Assembly (NCBI GenBank): GCA_012517855.1
Contig: JAAYUD010000011.1
Span: 62,001-126,000, forward strand
Origin: Bacteroidales bacterium
GTDB lineage: Bacteria > Bacteroidota > Bacteroidia > Bacteroidales > Bacteroidaceae
Direction of reading: 5' to 3'
DNA: 64,000 nt
Shown: positions 47,033 through 57,271 of the stretch, one piece after another
Numbering within the stretch: the stretch's first letter is position 1
Layout: each line of letters starts with the position of its first letter
The notes under the pieces: generated by a model
Databases searched by the model: none
Told to the model about the DNA's origin: nothing
The model's input: the letters and a program-made list of their open reading frames with translations, nothing else
Translations under genes and position numbers: made by a program

Positions 47033-48376
47033 TTAAAGTGAGATAGGAGTACTGTTTGCCATATTATCAATAAGCCTTACAGCCTCTTCTATTCCAATTT
47101 TAGAAGTGTTGATGACAAGATCATAATGCCGTGCATCTGTCCATCTTTCTCCTGTATATTCCCAATAATGGTTTGTCCTTTGTTTATTTGTTTGATTGAT
47201 CATTATTTGGGCTTTTTCTTTGGAGATATGATGTTCTTCTGCGACTCTTTTACTTGCAAAATCCATGTCTGAATAAATGAAGACCTTAAAACAGTTTGGT
47301 CTATCTTTTAGTATCCAATTGGCACAACGTCCAATGATAATACAATCTTCTTGTTCGGCTACTCGTTTTATGGTAGAACTTTGTGATACGAATATGGCAT
47401 CTTCGGTAGATAAATACATCGACTTTGGTACACTCTTGTCGGTTAAAATAAGTTTGAGCAATTGCCCTGTGCTAATATTCTGTTCTTTTTCGCTTACGAA
47501 TTCATAAGTAAGGCCAAGCTCTTTTGCTGTTTCGTCTATGATTTTCTTGTCGTATAATTTGCAGCCAAGTCTTTTTGCTAATTTTTCTCCTACTTCGTGT
47601 CCACCACTTCCGTATTGGCGAGAGATGGTTATTACAAGAGGCTCTTTTGTCTTTTTAAGATGAGGCTCTAGTTGTTCAGATGGTTCTGTATTTGGTATAA
47701 CGATTTTATCGAGCCAATTAATGCAGTGGCTAAACTTGCGTACCATATAACCAACAAAGAAAGTCGAAAACAATGTCCCGATACCAATAAGCTCCCATCT
47801 CCATTGACCAAAGAAAGCCAAGCAAAAGATAATGCCGACTGATACCAAACCGGTATCTGAACATATTTTGACTTTGCCGAAGTCTATATGTGTTACTTTC
47901 GAAATAGTCAGAGGAAAACCTTCGCCTGGCAACAACAGTACATCGCAACGTACTTCGAGTGCAATGCCGTAAGCTAATATAGAACCTCCTATTATAAGTT
48001 GTAACCAGCGTAATGAATATCCTAATACACTGTCGTCAAACTGTATAAAACTTGTAATCCACATCGTCAAATCTGTATATACTCCGAATAACAAGCTAAC
48101 GGCCAATTGTAGAAGTTGTATCTTCTTGAAGTTTTTGCGTAGCATGACTATTTGTGATAAGACGAAGAAGATGTGCATGCAAAACACATAGAAGCCCATG
48201 GAGTATTTTGTATAGGGAATGCGGCTTAATACATAAGGTGGGCAGGATATCGGGGATGAGCCTAAGTTGGCTCGAATAGACAATGAAGTGCCGAATGCAA
48301 TGATAAATAATACGAAAACAAATGCTATATAACGCCTTAATAATTCTTGAAAACTTCTTGTCCTGATATTCTCCAT
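47033..48376 (-). CDS. YitT-like membrane protein fused to a cytidylate kinase-like domain
   Basis: Protein of 447 residues. Residues 1-220 carry about six membrane segments (for example YIAFVFVLFIIAFGTSLSI) of the YitT/YczE kind. Residues 235-447 are a cytidylate-kinase-like P-loop domain: VITISRQYGSGGHEVGEKLA is the nucleotide loop, with CIIIGRCANWILKDRPNCF downstream. The fusion places a nucleotide-binding domain on the cytoplasmic side of a transporter-like core; the function is unknown. The divergent LysR gene may control it. Confidence 0.8.
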   Translation of the reverse strand: MENIRTRSFQELLRRYIAFVFVLFIIAFGTSLSIRANLGSSPISCPPYVLSRIPYTKYSMGFYVFCMHIFFVLSQIVMLRKNFKKIQLLQLAVSLLFGVYTDLTMWITSFIQFDDSVLGYSLRWLQLIIGGSILAYGIALEVRCDVLLLPGEGFPLTISKVTHIDFGKVKICSDTGLVSVGIIFCLAFFGQWRWELIGIGTLFSTFFVGYMVRKFSHCINWLDKIVIPNTEPSEQLEPHLKKTKEPLVITISRQYGSGGHEVGEKLAKRLGCKLYDKKIIDETAKELGLTYEFVSEKEQNISTGQLLKLILTDKSVPKSMYLSTEDAIFVSQSSTIKRVAEQEDCIIIGRCANWILKDRPNCFKVFIYSDMDFASKRVAEEHHISKEKAQIMINQTNKQRTNHYWEYTGERWTDARHYDLVINTSKIGIEEAVRLIDNMANSTPISL

Positions 48377-48473
48377 CTATTTTTTATTTTTTCGGCGGCA
48401 AAGGTACGGCTTTCAAAATTATTATATATATTTGTTTTATTAATAATTTTGATAGATATAATTAATAGGATTA

Positions 48474-49349
48474 ATGATCGACTTTACCCAACTCAAATAT
48501 TTTGCAAAGCTGGCAGAAGTGCTAAGCTTTACCGAAGCGGCTAAACAGTTGTTTATTACGCAGAGTACGTTGTCTCAAAGTATAGCAAAGATGGAACGCG
48601 AACTTGGCGTGCAGCTTTTTGACCGCATTGGGCATCGGCTTTATTTGAACGAAGCCGGTAAACTCTTTTTCCCTAATGCCGTGGAAACAATACGACATGC
48701 AGAAGAAGGAATACAAAAATTGCGCGATATGCAGCAAATTTATCTTTGCGATCTTCATATAGGCGTCACTTATAGTCTTTGTCCTACTTTGGTTCATGGC
48801 TTATCTTTGTTTTCTCATCGGTTTCCACAAGTCAAAATACGTGTTTCGTATAGCACCTCTATCTCTGAAATATTGGAAAGCGTTAAGACCAATAAGATGG
48901 ATTTTGCTATTACTTATCGTCCTTCTCCATTAGACCCTTCGATTGAGGGGATTGACCTCTTTCATTCTCCGCTCTGCGTGATACTGGATAAGCAGCATCC
49001 GCTTGCATCTTTAGATTCGATTTCTTTGGAAGAATTGGCAAACTATCCTCTCATTCTTCCTACTTCCGGATTACATACTCGGAAGCTATTGGACAATTTG
49101 TTGAGCCGGAAAGGATTTGCTTTAAATCCTACCATAGAGGTCAATGAAATTAGTATGATAACTCAAGTTCTTTATCATAGTCAATGGGTTTCGATCCTCA
49201 CCCAAAATAGTGTTCTCGGTAATCCCTTTTTGAAAGCTGTGCCTTTAGTAGAAAGGAGTGGATTGATGAGGGCATCTATTCTATGGCCTAAAGGAGGCTA
49301 TAAGAAAAAGATGGCTAAGGAACTTGCCGATATACTATTAAATGAATAA
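48474..49349 (+). CDS. LysR-family transcriptional regulator
   Basis: DNA-binding regulator of 291 residues. The winged helix is at the N terminus (LKYFAKLAEVLSFTEAAKQL, then FITQSTLSQSIAKMERELGV), followed by the substrate-binding fold with DLHIGVTYSLCPTLV. It is divergently placed 97 bp from the YitT/kinase fusion, the usual arrangement of a LysR gene and its target. Confidence 0.92.
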   Translation: MIDFTQLKYFAKLAEVLSFTEAAKQLFITQSTLSQSIAKMERELGVQLFDRIGHRLYLNEAGKLFFPNAVETIRHAEEGIQKLRDMQQIYLCDLHIGVTYSLCPTLVHGLSLFSHRFPQVKIRVSYSTSISEILESVKTNKMDFAITYRPSPLDPSIEGIDLFHSPLCVILDKQHPLASLDSISLEELANYPLILPTSGLHTRKLLDNLLSRKGFALNPTIEVNEISMITQVLYHSQWVSILTQNSVLGNPFLKAVPLVERSGLMRASILWPKGGYKKKMAKELADILLNE

Positions 49350-49413
49350 ACGAAAGATTCGTAAATTCTTTAGGCTTATTGCTTCTATTGTCTGAGAAAT
49401 AATATTTGTCTTT

Positions 49414-50796
49414 TTAATTTATTGCTATAGACCTTATCCATCCCACCATATCTTGTAGCACTTCAGGGGCAAATGTCTCTTCTATATTATTGTATTCCGA
49501 AATGGCTCCGGTAGTACAATGCTGAAACAGATGATTTAGCCCTTTATACTCTTTTATCAGATTCTTTTTGTTTGGAGGTAGTAGTCTTTTTATCGTCTCT
49601 AAATTGTACTGAGGTATCACTTGATTATCAAGACTGCCATTGATTGCCATAACGGGGCATTTGGTCTTTGATATGTCGTTAACTGGATCGTAAGTTATAA
49701 AAAAGTTGATCCATGGGTTCTGCATGTTCAGTATGTTTATGATATTTGCTCTTTGTGCTGAAGGTAGATTGGCTTTCACTTCGTTGATTATTTGGTCGAC
49801 TACAGCTTCTGGGTTATCTGTGCTTTTATAAACCTTTGCTCTGCTATCGATCTTATATTGATAGACTTTTTTCAATACATTGCAATAATCATTTATATTT
49901 TGCGAAGGAACATTAACTTGTTGCATGGCAATCCTATTTTGTGATACCAAAACACTGTCTCCTCTGACACCGGTACCGGCAAGACTGATGATGAAGTCTG
50001 TCTTTTGTCGCCCACCCAGCATAAACGATATGGTGCCTCCTTCGCTATGTCCCATTACGCCTACTTTGCCAAATTCTTTCCTTTGGCGCAAGTAATTAAG
50101 GCCTGCTGCTGCGTCCTTCATAAAATTGTAGGTCGTGGCATTTTTGACATCACCAGTCGATTTTCCCATTGTGCGGTCGTCGAAACGAAGTGATGCAATA
50201 CCGTTTTTAGCTAAAAAGTCGGCAATGACTAAAAAAGGTTTATGGTCAAACAATTCTTCGTCTCTATTTTGAAGTCCACTACCTGTTACCATGAGTACTA
50301 CCGGTACAGATCTCTTTTTCATTTTGTCATATCCGACAGGGTAGGTGAGGGTGCCGCACAGTTTAGCATTGTCTTCACTATTGGTGAAATAGACTTCTTC
50401 TGTGTGGTATGCAAAGGGTGGCTGTGGAGTTTGCGGTCTCCTGAATAGAGGTTTGCCGGGTTTTAAGTCAAGTTGCAACGTATAGATTGCTTGAGTAAAT
50501 GTACCTTTAATTATTCCATCTTTGAGGCATCCTTCGTATAAGACACCCAATGCCGGTATCTTTAACTTGAGCGAATCTGCCGAAAGTAAAATAAGCTCGG
50601 TGGGTATATTTTTCTTCATCTGATCCGGTACATCCATTGTACAGACATTCTTGCCGTTATTGTCTTTCGATAGATTGAACGTAATGTTTAGTTTGTTGGC
50701 GCCAACATCCATTGCGCCCGACCATGATCCTGATATGTTTTGTGCTCCAACCGATATGGAAAATACGAGTAGCAGCAAGTATAGATGTCTTTTCAT
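49414..50796 (-). CDS. Secreted alpha/beta hydrolase
   Basis: Protein of 460 residues; MKRHLYLLLLVFSISVGAQ is the signal peptide and sets the start (the frame's ATG at 50829 is further upstream). Residues 20-130 form a beta-rich N-terminal domain (ISGSWSGAMDVGANKLNITF). The hydrolase part has VVLMVTGSGLQNRDEE, LRFDDRTMGKSTG, the nucleophile motif GHSEGG and a late histidine in GLNHLFQHC. Substrate unknown. It is convergent with the LysR gene. Confidence 0.83.
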   Translation of the reverse strand: MKRHLYLLLLVFSISVGAQNISGSWSGAMDVGANKLNITFNLSKDNNGKNVCTMDVPDQMKKNIPTELILLSADSLKLKIPALGVLYEGCLKDGIIKGTFTQAIYTLQLDLKPGKPLFRRPQTPQPPFAYHTEEVYFTNSEDNAKLCGTLTYPVGYDKMKKRSVPVVLMVTGSGLQNRDEELFDHKPFLVIADFLAKNGIASLRFDDRTMGKSTGDVKNATTYNFMKDAAAGLNYLRQRKEFGKVGVMGHSEGGTISFMLGGRQKTDFIISLAGTGVRGDSVLVSQNRIAMQQVNVPSQNINDYCNVLKKVYQYKIDSRAKVYKSTDNPEAVVDQIINEVKANLPSAQRANIINILNMQNPWINFFITYDPVNDISKTKCPVMAINGSLDNQVIPQYNLETIKRLLPPNKKNLIKEYKGLNHLFQHCTTGAISEYNNIEETFAPEVLQDMVGWIRSIAIN

Positions 50797-51067
50797 TATT
50801 TTGTAATTAAATGTAATTGATTGTGACAAAGATATAAATAAGAAGGATATAAACAGTTTCTATTTACAAAAAATAATCAGTGCATGCATCTTTTATAGAG
50901 AGGTGCGTGCAATACGCAATACGAATTCAATTGCGCCATGATTCTTTTGTAGATTTATGAGGAGATCAGCGCTGTTGCTATAGCTTAAACAGTTATTTTT
51001 TAATACTTTCGTATGATTCTATAGAAACAAAAGGACGATTTAAAAGGCTCGTTTGTTTGTTTATATC

Positions 51068-51155
51068 GTCCCACAATAGTGATTCGTGCGTCTCACGGTT
51101 GTGGTACGCATGTCTCACACCCGTGGTACACATGTCCCACTATTGTGAGACTATA
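51068..51155 (+). repeat. Tandem palindromic array, 4 x 22 bp
   Basis: Units of 22 bp start at 51068, 51090, 51112 and 51134, each beginning GTCYCAC with a palindromic core of the form GTCTCACnnnnGTGGTAC. The first and last cores, CACAATAGTG and CACTATTGTG, are inverted copies of each other. Same period and design as the array at 12926, with a different sequence word. Confidence 0.75.
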
Positions 51156-51581
51156 AATACTATTTGTTGTTTTGCAGAAAACAATCTTATGTGAAAAACA
51201 ATAGTGCCTTATGTCATCCGTTTGTCTTCCTTTTCCAATAAAGACTAATATCTTATGGTATAGTAAAATGGATGAAGTGGACAAAAAAAATGTATGCTTC
51301 AAGCTTTCAAATATAACTGGCTGCCTATGTGGATGTTTAGAATGAAATTTGTAGATAATCTTTGCTCTGATTAGGTCTTTTACTACTCTTTTTTTGTAAT
51401 GTATCATCGATTTGGACTTCAAATATGGGAATTATTCATTCAAGTAAATGTTAATGATGAATATAATTCGTATAATAACAAAAATGAATGCAATATTCAA
51501 TTATTATGCGATAGTTATTATATTTATTGTGAATATTATATCAATAATATTCTATTATGATAAAAATATTATCAAAATGAT

Positions 51582-51610
51582 TTTGTTTTTATTATAATTT
51601 TATACATTTG
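51582..51610 (+). promoter_or_regulatory. Candidate promoter of the second susCD operon
   Basis: TTTG, 17 bp, TACATTTG, ending 35 bp before the susC ATG. The -7 element is good; the spacing is two bases short of the consensus. Confidence 0.4.
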
Positions 51611-51645
51611 CATCGGTATTAATATTTTTAAGAGAGAGAGATTTT

Positions 51646-54600
51646 ATGAGTAAAAAGTTTTTGTTGCTCATCATTTGTTGGATAACAATGATGAGCGGCA
51701 CAATGGCGCAAGCTCAAGTCAAGGTGAGCGGTATCGTTCTGGGTGCAGACGATGGCGAACCTATAGTAGGGGCTTCTGTTATTGTGAAAGGTTCTAAAGT
51801 GGGCGCTGCAACGGATGTAAATGGTAATTTTACACTCAAAGCGCCGAGTTACAATGTCACTCTGGTCGTTTCGTATATCGGAATGGCGACAAAAGAAGTG
51901 AAAGCTTCAAACTTTGTGAAAGTGACACTACAGAGCAATACACAAACTCTGAACGAAGTTGTTGTTACCGGTTATGGTGTAACAAAGAAAGCAGCTTTTA
52001 CCGGTGCGGCTAATACTATCGGTGAGAAGCAGATAGGCAATCGAAACGATGCGAATCCTATTAAATCATTAGAAGGTGTGGTACCCGGTTTGCAGATGAA
52101 TATTGAGTCCGGTCAGCCTGGTGCTCCTGCTTCTATTTTCATTCGTGGCATCAATTCCATTAATTCCGGAACTCAGCCGCTCTATGTTATAGATGGTGTT
52201 CCATTCGATAATGATGCGGTTGGTATCCGTGCTGATGAGGGACAGGAAACGAGTCCGCTATCAACCTTGAACGCTTCTGATATTGCAACGATAACCGTAT
52301 TGAAAGATGCTACAGCTACTTCTATTTATGGAGCTAGAGCTGCCAATGGCGTGATCGTTATCACAACAAAGCGTGGACAGGCAGGTAAACCCGTTATTAA
52401 TGTCACTGCTAAAATGGGCTTCGACGAATTGCCTTCGTATACCAATAGATATAAATTGGTAGGTACTGCAAAAAATATTGAATTGGCTACTGAATCGTTG
52501 CTTAATGACTATGCTGATAATGGCGATTTTTCTTATATGGGATCTGCCGGCGGTTATGCCAATACAGCAGCAGCAGCCAAACAATTTTATGATGATTACA
52601 CAGGTGGTTGGGTAACAGCTGCCGAAAAGTATGGCTATAATACGGACTGGATGAAAGAAGTTACCCGTAAGGGATTGACTCAATCCTACGGTTTTGATAT
52701 TTCGGGTGGAGGAGCCAATGGTACAGCTCCCGTCTATTATGCTTCTTTCGGTTACGACAATCAGAAATCATTGATGAAGGGTAAGGACTTGAAGCGTTAT
52801 TCGTTCCGTTATAACATGGATCAGGCGCCATCAAAGTTTGTGAAATATGGGTTCAATACCAATCTTTCGTATACCGAAACCAATATGGGTGTTAGTGGTG
52901 GTTATTATAGCGATCCGCTCACTCAGGTTTATATGATGAATCCGATGAATCCTGTTTATAATCAAGATGGTTCATGGAACTTCAACACACCTACGGGATA
53001 TAACCCAGTAGCTCTTCGTAGTGCGGATGGTGATAAAGCGTTTGCCAAACAATATCGTGTTTTAATAAGCCCGTACTTACAAGTGAATTTCACTCCTGAC
53101 TTGTTTTTTATGAGTCGCTTTGGTGTGGATGCTTATTTGATTGACGAATTCGGATATATGTCATTCTTGGATCCTGAAGGAGCTGATTATAATGGTTCTG
53201 GTGAGAATGGTAATACAACTCGTACTCTAATTACTACCACCAATACATTGAATTATATTCACACCTTTGGCAATGTTCATCATTTGAATCTGCTTGTTGG
53301 TCAAGAAGGTCAAAAGAGACATTTGAAGACTGCTTATTTGTCAGGTACGAATTATCCAGTGCAAGATAAGAATGATGTAGCTTTGGCTGCAGTCCCCAGT
53401 TCTGTATTTACAAAAAACAGTGATTTGAAGTTATCGTCATTTTTCGGTAACGCCCAATACGACTATGATAATAAGTATTATTTATCGGGTAGTTATCGTT
53501 TTGATGGTTCTTCGCGTTTTGCTGCCGGCCATCGTTGGTCAGCATTCTGGTCGGTTGGTGCCAAATATAGAATATCCAGTGAGAAGTTCATGGAATCCAC
53601 TAAAGATTGGTTAAGCAATTTATCATTTCGTGCCAGTTACGGTACTACCGGTAATCAAGAAGTAGGAAACACCGATTTCGCAGGAGGTTGGTATGCAGCT
53701 TCTGATTTGTTTGATTACGGATATAATTATAATGGAGTTCCAGGTAGTGCTCATACTCAATTTGGTAATAGTAACTTGAAATGGGAGGAAACGGATAAGT
53801 TCAACGTAGGGCTTGATATGACTCTTTTTGATCGTATAAATGTCACTTTCGATTATTACGATCATCAAACAAAGCATATGGTATTTGCAGTACCTCTTTC
53901 GTTTACTACTGGGTTAAGTTCTATTTATCAGAATGTGGGTAAACTATCCAATAAGGGTGTCGAACTGACAGTAAATGCTGTTATTTTGAAAGCGAAAGAT
54001 CTTTCTTGGGATGTTACTTTCAATGGCTCCTATAATAAGAATAAGGTAGTTAAATTGAGTACGGACAATCCTATTGAGACACGTGTGCAGATTACCGAGG
54101 TGGGGCATCCGCTTAATCAATTTAAAATGAAAGAGTGGGCGGGAGTTGATCCCCAAACCGGCGCTGGCTTATGGTATTTGAATGCAACCGGTGACCAGAC
54201 GACAACCGATTACAATAAAGCGGCAAAGCGCTATTTGGGTTCTGCCAATCCTAAGTTTATTGGTTCTTTCTCAACCAATTTCGCATGGAAAGGTTTTGAT
54301 TTAGCTCTTCAGATGAATTATGCTTTGGGAGGTAAGATATATGGTAGCAACCTTCGTTACGACGAACAGACGGGTGCTTCATTTTATAACAATTATACCA
54401 ATTATGTCTATGATCATCGTTGGAAGAAAGCCGGTGATATAACGAATGTTCCTCGTCTGACCGCAGCTGGTAGTACCGCAGATAACCATTCTTCTCGTTT
54501 CTTGATGGATGGCGATTATCTCAAAGTTCGTTCATTGAGCATAGGCTATACATTGCCTTCTTCATTGCTCGAAGGAACTTTCATTAATAAAGTGAGACTT

Positions 54601-54744
54601 TTTATGGATGCTGAGAATTTGTACACCTTTACAGCAAAGAACTATCGTGGTTTCGATCCGGCAGGAATTGGCTCCGATGGCGTACAATGGTGGAACTATC
54701 CTATTGCAAGAAGTTTTATGTTTGGTGTAAATGTTAGATTTTAA
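51646..54744 (+). CDS. SusC-like TonB-dependent outer-membrane transporter
   Basis: Outer-membrane transporter of 1,032 residues. Signal peptide ending MAQAQ, CarboxypepD_reg-like domain (VSGIVLGADDGEPIVGASVI), plug with LNEVVVTGYGVTKKAAFTGA, a carbohydrate-class motif IFIRGINSINSGTQPLYVID and VLKDATATSIYGARAANGVI, and the terminal FGVNVRF. A SusD partner follows. The neighbouring exb genes are downstream on the same strand after a terminator. Confidence 0.95.
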   Translation: MSKKFLLLIICWITMMSGTMAQAQVKVSGIVLGADDGEPIVGASVIVKGSKVGAATDVNGNFTLKAPSYNVTLVVSYIGMATKEVKASNFVKVTLQSNTQTLNEVVVTGYGVTKKAAFTGAANTIGEKQIGNRNDANPIKSLEGVVPGLQMNIESGQPGAPASIFIRGINSINSGTQPLYVIDGVPFDNDAVGIRADEGQETSPLSTLNASDIATITVLKDATATSIYGARAANGVIVITTKRGQAGKPVINVTAKMGFDELPSYTNRYKLVGTAKNIELATESLLNDYADNGDFSYMGSAGGYANTAAAAKQFYDDYTGGWVTAAEKYGYNTDWMKEVTRKGLTQSYGFDISGGGANGTAPVYYASFGYDNQKSLMKGKDLKRYSFRYNMDQAPSKFVKYGFNTNLSYTETNMGVSGGYYSDPLTQVYMMNPMNPVYNQDGSWNFNTPTGYNPVALRSADGDKAFAKQYRVLISPYLQVNFTPDLFFMSRFGVDAYLIDEFGYMSFLDPEGADYNGSGENGNTTRTLITTTNTLNYIHTFGNVHHLNLLVGQEGQKRHLKTAYLSGTNYPVQDKNDVALAAVPSSVFTKNSDLKLSSFFGNAQYDYDNKYYLSGSYRFDGSSRFAAGHRWSAFWSVGAKYRISSEKFMESTKDWLSNLSFRASYGTTGNQEVGNTDFAGGWYAASDLFDYGYNYNGVPGSAHTQFGNSNLKWEETDKFNVGLDMTLFDRINVTFDYYDHQTKHMVFAVPLSFTTGLSSIYQNVGKLSNKGVELTVNAVILKAKDLSWDVTFNGSYNKNKVVKLSTDNPIETRVQITEVGHPLNQFKMKEWAGVDPQTGAGLWYLNATGDQTTTDYNKAAKRYLGSANPKFIGSFSTNFAWKGFDLALQMNYALGGKIYGSNLRYDEQTGASFYNNYTNYVYDHRWKKAGDITNVPRLTAAGSTADNHSSRFLMDGDYLKVRSLSIGYTLPSSLLEGTFINKVRLFMDAENLYTFTAKNYRGFDPAGIGSDGVQWWNYPIARSFMFGVNVRF

Positions 54745-54748
54745 TGAT

Positions 54749-54754
54749 AGGAGG
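54749..54754 (+). promoter_or_regulatory. Ribosome binding site that fixes the susD start
   Basis: AGGAGG lies 7 bp before the ATG at 54762. The upstream in-frame ATG at 54744, which overlaps the susC stop, includes this site in its first codons and is therefore unlikely to be used. Confidence 0.75.
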
Positions 54755-54761
54755 AACTAAA

Positions 54762-56195
54762 ATGAAAAATAGATACCTATATATAATAGCTTTTGTGCTG
54801 ATGGTTGTCGGGTTGTCTTCGTGTAGCTTGAATGAAACACCATACGATGCAACAGATACGGGCGATTCGTATAAGACGTTGACCGATGTCCGTAACGGAA
54901 TGAATGGCGCTTATTATGCACTGGGACAATATGAATTTCTTGGAAACTATGCTATCTGTCTTGGCGATATGTCTGCTGGAGTCTCAACAGGTAGTGCCGC
55001 TTCCGGTCACATGATTGACTATAGTAATTTTACTTTTGCCGAATCGGCTTCCGAGTTAGAGGATATGTGGAACTATGGATTTAAAGTCATAGATCGTACC
55101 ACTCGTACTATAAAAGGTGCCAAACAACTGATTGCTGCCGGTTCTATTTCTGATTTAGATCAGGCAAATGCTTATATCGGTCAGTGCTATGCATTGAAAG
55201 CACTTGCCAATTACTACCTCGTGAATCTTTTTGCATTGCCCTATTCGGATGCCAATAAGACTTCACTCGGATTGCCGCTTGTAAAAGATGAACCTGTGGA
55301 TGCTCTGACTAAAGTAGCGCGTAGTACGGTTGACGAAACTTATACTCAGATACTTTCCGATTTGACTGCAGCCGAAAAGGCTTTTGATAATGCTTCTTCC
55401 GTTACATCAGCTTATTATATGGGGCCGATGGGGCTGAAAGCTTTAGAGGCTCGAGTATATATGTCCATGGGGCAATATGATAAGGCTGAAGCTGCTGCCA
55501 AAGAAGCAATCTCTTTGAAAGGTAAAGGCGATGGTACTGCAACTGATGTCGCTCCGAGTAACGAAGGCTATATTTCGATGTGGACTTCAACAGCTATTAG
55601 CGATGAGGATATTTTTACCATTGTCAAATCAGATAATGATAATCTTTCGTCCAATTCTTTAAATACGATATATGATGCCTATTATTGTACAACTCAGAAA
55701 GTAGCCTTGAAGTTGTTTGCAAATACGGATATTCGTAAGAGTTTGTTTGTAGAGAGCTCTTCTGCCGGTGGTACTCAACCTACTAAGTTTAGAGGAACAG
55801 CAACTAATGCAGCCGTGAATAATATTCCTATTTTCCGTAAATCTGAGATGAGTCTGATTATAGCCGAATGCGAAGCTCGTATAGGTACGGTAAGTGAAGC
55901 GCAGAACTATCTATTGTATACTGCAAAGCGCAATACCGCTATTCAGACTGTCGGCGACTTGCCTTCTACTTCGGCAGATTTGTTACAGTTCATTTCTCAA
56001 GAACGTATTCGTGAGTTCTTCGGAGAAGGGCATCGCTTTTATGATGCTCGTCGTATAGGTGATAAAATTAATGCTGATAATTACTCAGACTTCGATATTC
56101 AGAAGTTTGTGTTCCCTATACCCGAAGCAGAAATCAATGCAGGATTCGGTATCACTCAAAATACCGGTTGGGAGGACAATTTGCCCGCAATATAA
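54762..56195 (+). CDS. SusD-like outer-membrane lipoprotein
   Basis: Substrate-binding partner of the preceding SusC, 477 residues, lipobox GLSSCS. Typical SusD elements are LTDVRNGMNGAYYALGQYEF, AYIGQCYALKALANYYLVNLFA and the late QERIREFFGEGHRFYDARR helix, the last being highly characteristic of the SusD_RagB C-terminal domain. The start is set by an AGGAGG site. A strong terminator closes the operon. Confidence 0.95.
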   Translation: MKNRYLYIIAFVLMVVGLSSCSLNETPYDATDTGDSYKTLTDVRNGMNGAYYALGQYEFLGNYAICLGDMSAGVSTGSAASGHMIDYSNFTFAESASELEDMWNYGFKVIDRTTRTIKGAKQLIAAGSISDLDQANAYIGQCYALKALANYYLVNLFALPYSDANKTSLGLPLVKDEPVDALTKVARSTVDETYTQILSDLTAAEKAFDNASSVTSAYYMGPMGLKALEARVYMSMGQYDKAEAAAKEAISLKGKGDGTATDVAPSNEGYISMWTSTAISDEDIFTIVKSDNDNLSSNSLNTIYDAYYCTTQKVALKLFANTDIRKSLFVESSSAGGTQPTKFRGTATNAAVNNIPIFRKSEMSLIIAECEARIGTVSEAQNYLLYTAKRNTAIQTVGDLPSTSADLLQFISQERIREFFGEGHRFYDARRIGDKINADNYSDFDIQKFVFPIPEAEINAGFGITQNTGWEDNLPAI

Positions 56196-56234
56196 AGGTT
56201 GAATGACGTCTCTTTTTGAGATTAGATAAACATC

Positions 56235-56284
56235 AGCCCCGAATAGAAAAGTCGTTGACGACAATTCTGTTTGGGGCTTTTTTC
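56235..56284 (+). terminator. Strong terminator after the second susD
   Basis: AGCCCCGAATAGAA pairs with TTCTGTTTGGGGCT, with an inner GTCGT/ACGAC stem, and is followed by six T. Confidence 0.85.
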
Positions 56285-56488
56285 TATTCATATATTTCCC
56301 TCCATGCTAAGAATATGTCCTTTATAATATTGTTTGTAGGCATTATTTGTGCAAATCTGTATGAAAAATGATTTAGCTGCATGATGAAATTACATTAATA
56401 TAGCTGTCTCTTATGTTTTATTTAGCTTTTTGATTTGTCAATCTTAATACTATTCCATATTTTTGTCTTTTGTCTAATTATCCATTTT

Positions 56489-57256
56489 ATGAGAAAAGTA
56501 ATATTCTTTTTTGCATTAATAATGTCTTTGACTCTTTGTAGCACGATTTTACGGGCTCAAGAGATTAGTGATGCCGTATCCGATTCGACTGCTAGCCAAG
56601 TAACGACGGAACATCTTAGTTTGCATAAACAAATCAAGCAAAAGTTTATTGAAGGATCGGCTCTTTTCATGTCGTTTGTTGCATTGGTCTTTGTTGCCGG
56701 ACTGGCGTTTTGCATTGAGCGTATCATATATCTTAATATGTCACGTTCTAATTCGCGGCGTTTGCTGATTGACATAAAAGAGGCATTAGCTCGTGGTGAT
56801 ACCGAAACGGCAAAAAATGCGTGCCAAGGCAATCAAGGTCCTGTAGCTGCTATTTGTTATAATGGATTACAACGAATAGACCAGGGTGCCGACGTGGTAG
56901 AAAAATCCGTTGCAGCACAAGGCAATATACAGTCTGCCTATCTCATTAAACATTGTTCTTGGATCAAGCTTTTTATTCGTATGTCTCCGGGCTTAGGATT
57001 TTTAGGTACTATATTCGGAATGGTACAAGCTTTTGATAAGATTCAGCAAGTTGGTGAAATATCTCCTTCTGTTGTTGCCGGAGGAATTAAGGTGGCACTC
57101 ATTACAACGATCTTTGGATTGATAAGTGCTCTTGTTCTGCAAGTGTTCTACAATTATATTCTTTCTCGAATTGATAATATTACCAATGATATGGAGAATT
57201 CTTCGATAACGCTTTTAGATTTGGTTGTGAAATACAATCTAAAATATAAACGATAA
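56489..57256 (+). CDS. ExbB/TolQ/MotA-type inner-membrane protein
   Basis: Channel-forming subunit of a proton-driven energising complex, 255 residues. The start MRKVIFFFALIMSLTLCS gives a signal-like first helix. The conserved MotA/TolQ core is MSPGLGFLGTIFGMVQAFDKI followed by GGIKVALITTIFGLISALVL and FYNYIL. Threonines in LGTIFG and ALITTIFG, which line the channel in ExbB, are kept. It leads a four-gene set: ExbB, a TM protein, and two ExbD-like proteins. Confidence 0.85.
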   Translation: MRKVIFFFALIMSLTLCSTILRAQEISDAVSDSTASQVTTEHLSLHKQIKQKFIEGSALFMSFVALVFVAGLAFCIERIIYLNMSRSNSRRLLIDIKEALARGDTETAKNACQGNQGPVAAICYNGLQRIDQGADVVEKSVAAQGNIQSAYLIKHCSWIKLFIRMSPGLGFLGTIFGMVQAFDKIQQVGEISPSVVAGGIKVALITTIFGLISALVLQVFYNYILSRIDNITNDMENSSITLLDLVVKYNLKYKR

Positions 57257-57271
57257 GGGGGAGAAAGGATC

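Larger units (their letters stand above)
50797..51645. other. Intergenic region upstream of the second susC
   Basis: About 850 bp. Contains the 22-bp-period array at 51068-51155 and a candidate promoter at 51582-51610. The sequence from 51420 to 51600 is very AT-rich. I see no gene. Confidence 0.5.

Noticed and set aside
51093-51422. A 109-residue minus-strand frame
   Set aside because: It runs out of the palindromic array and AT-rich spacer, has no ribosome site and no recognisable feature.
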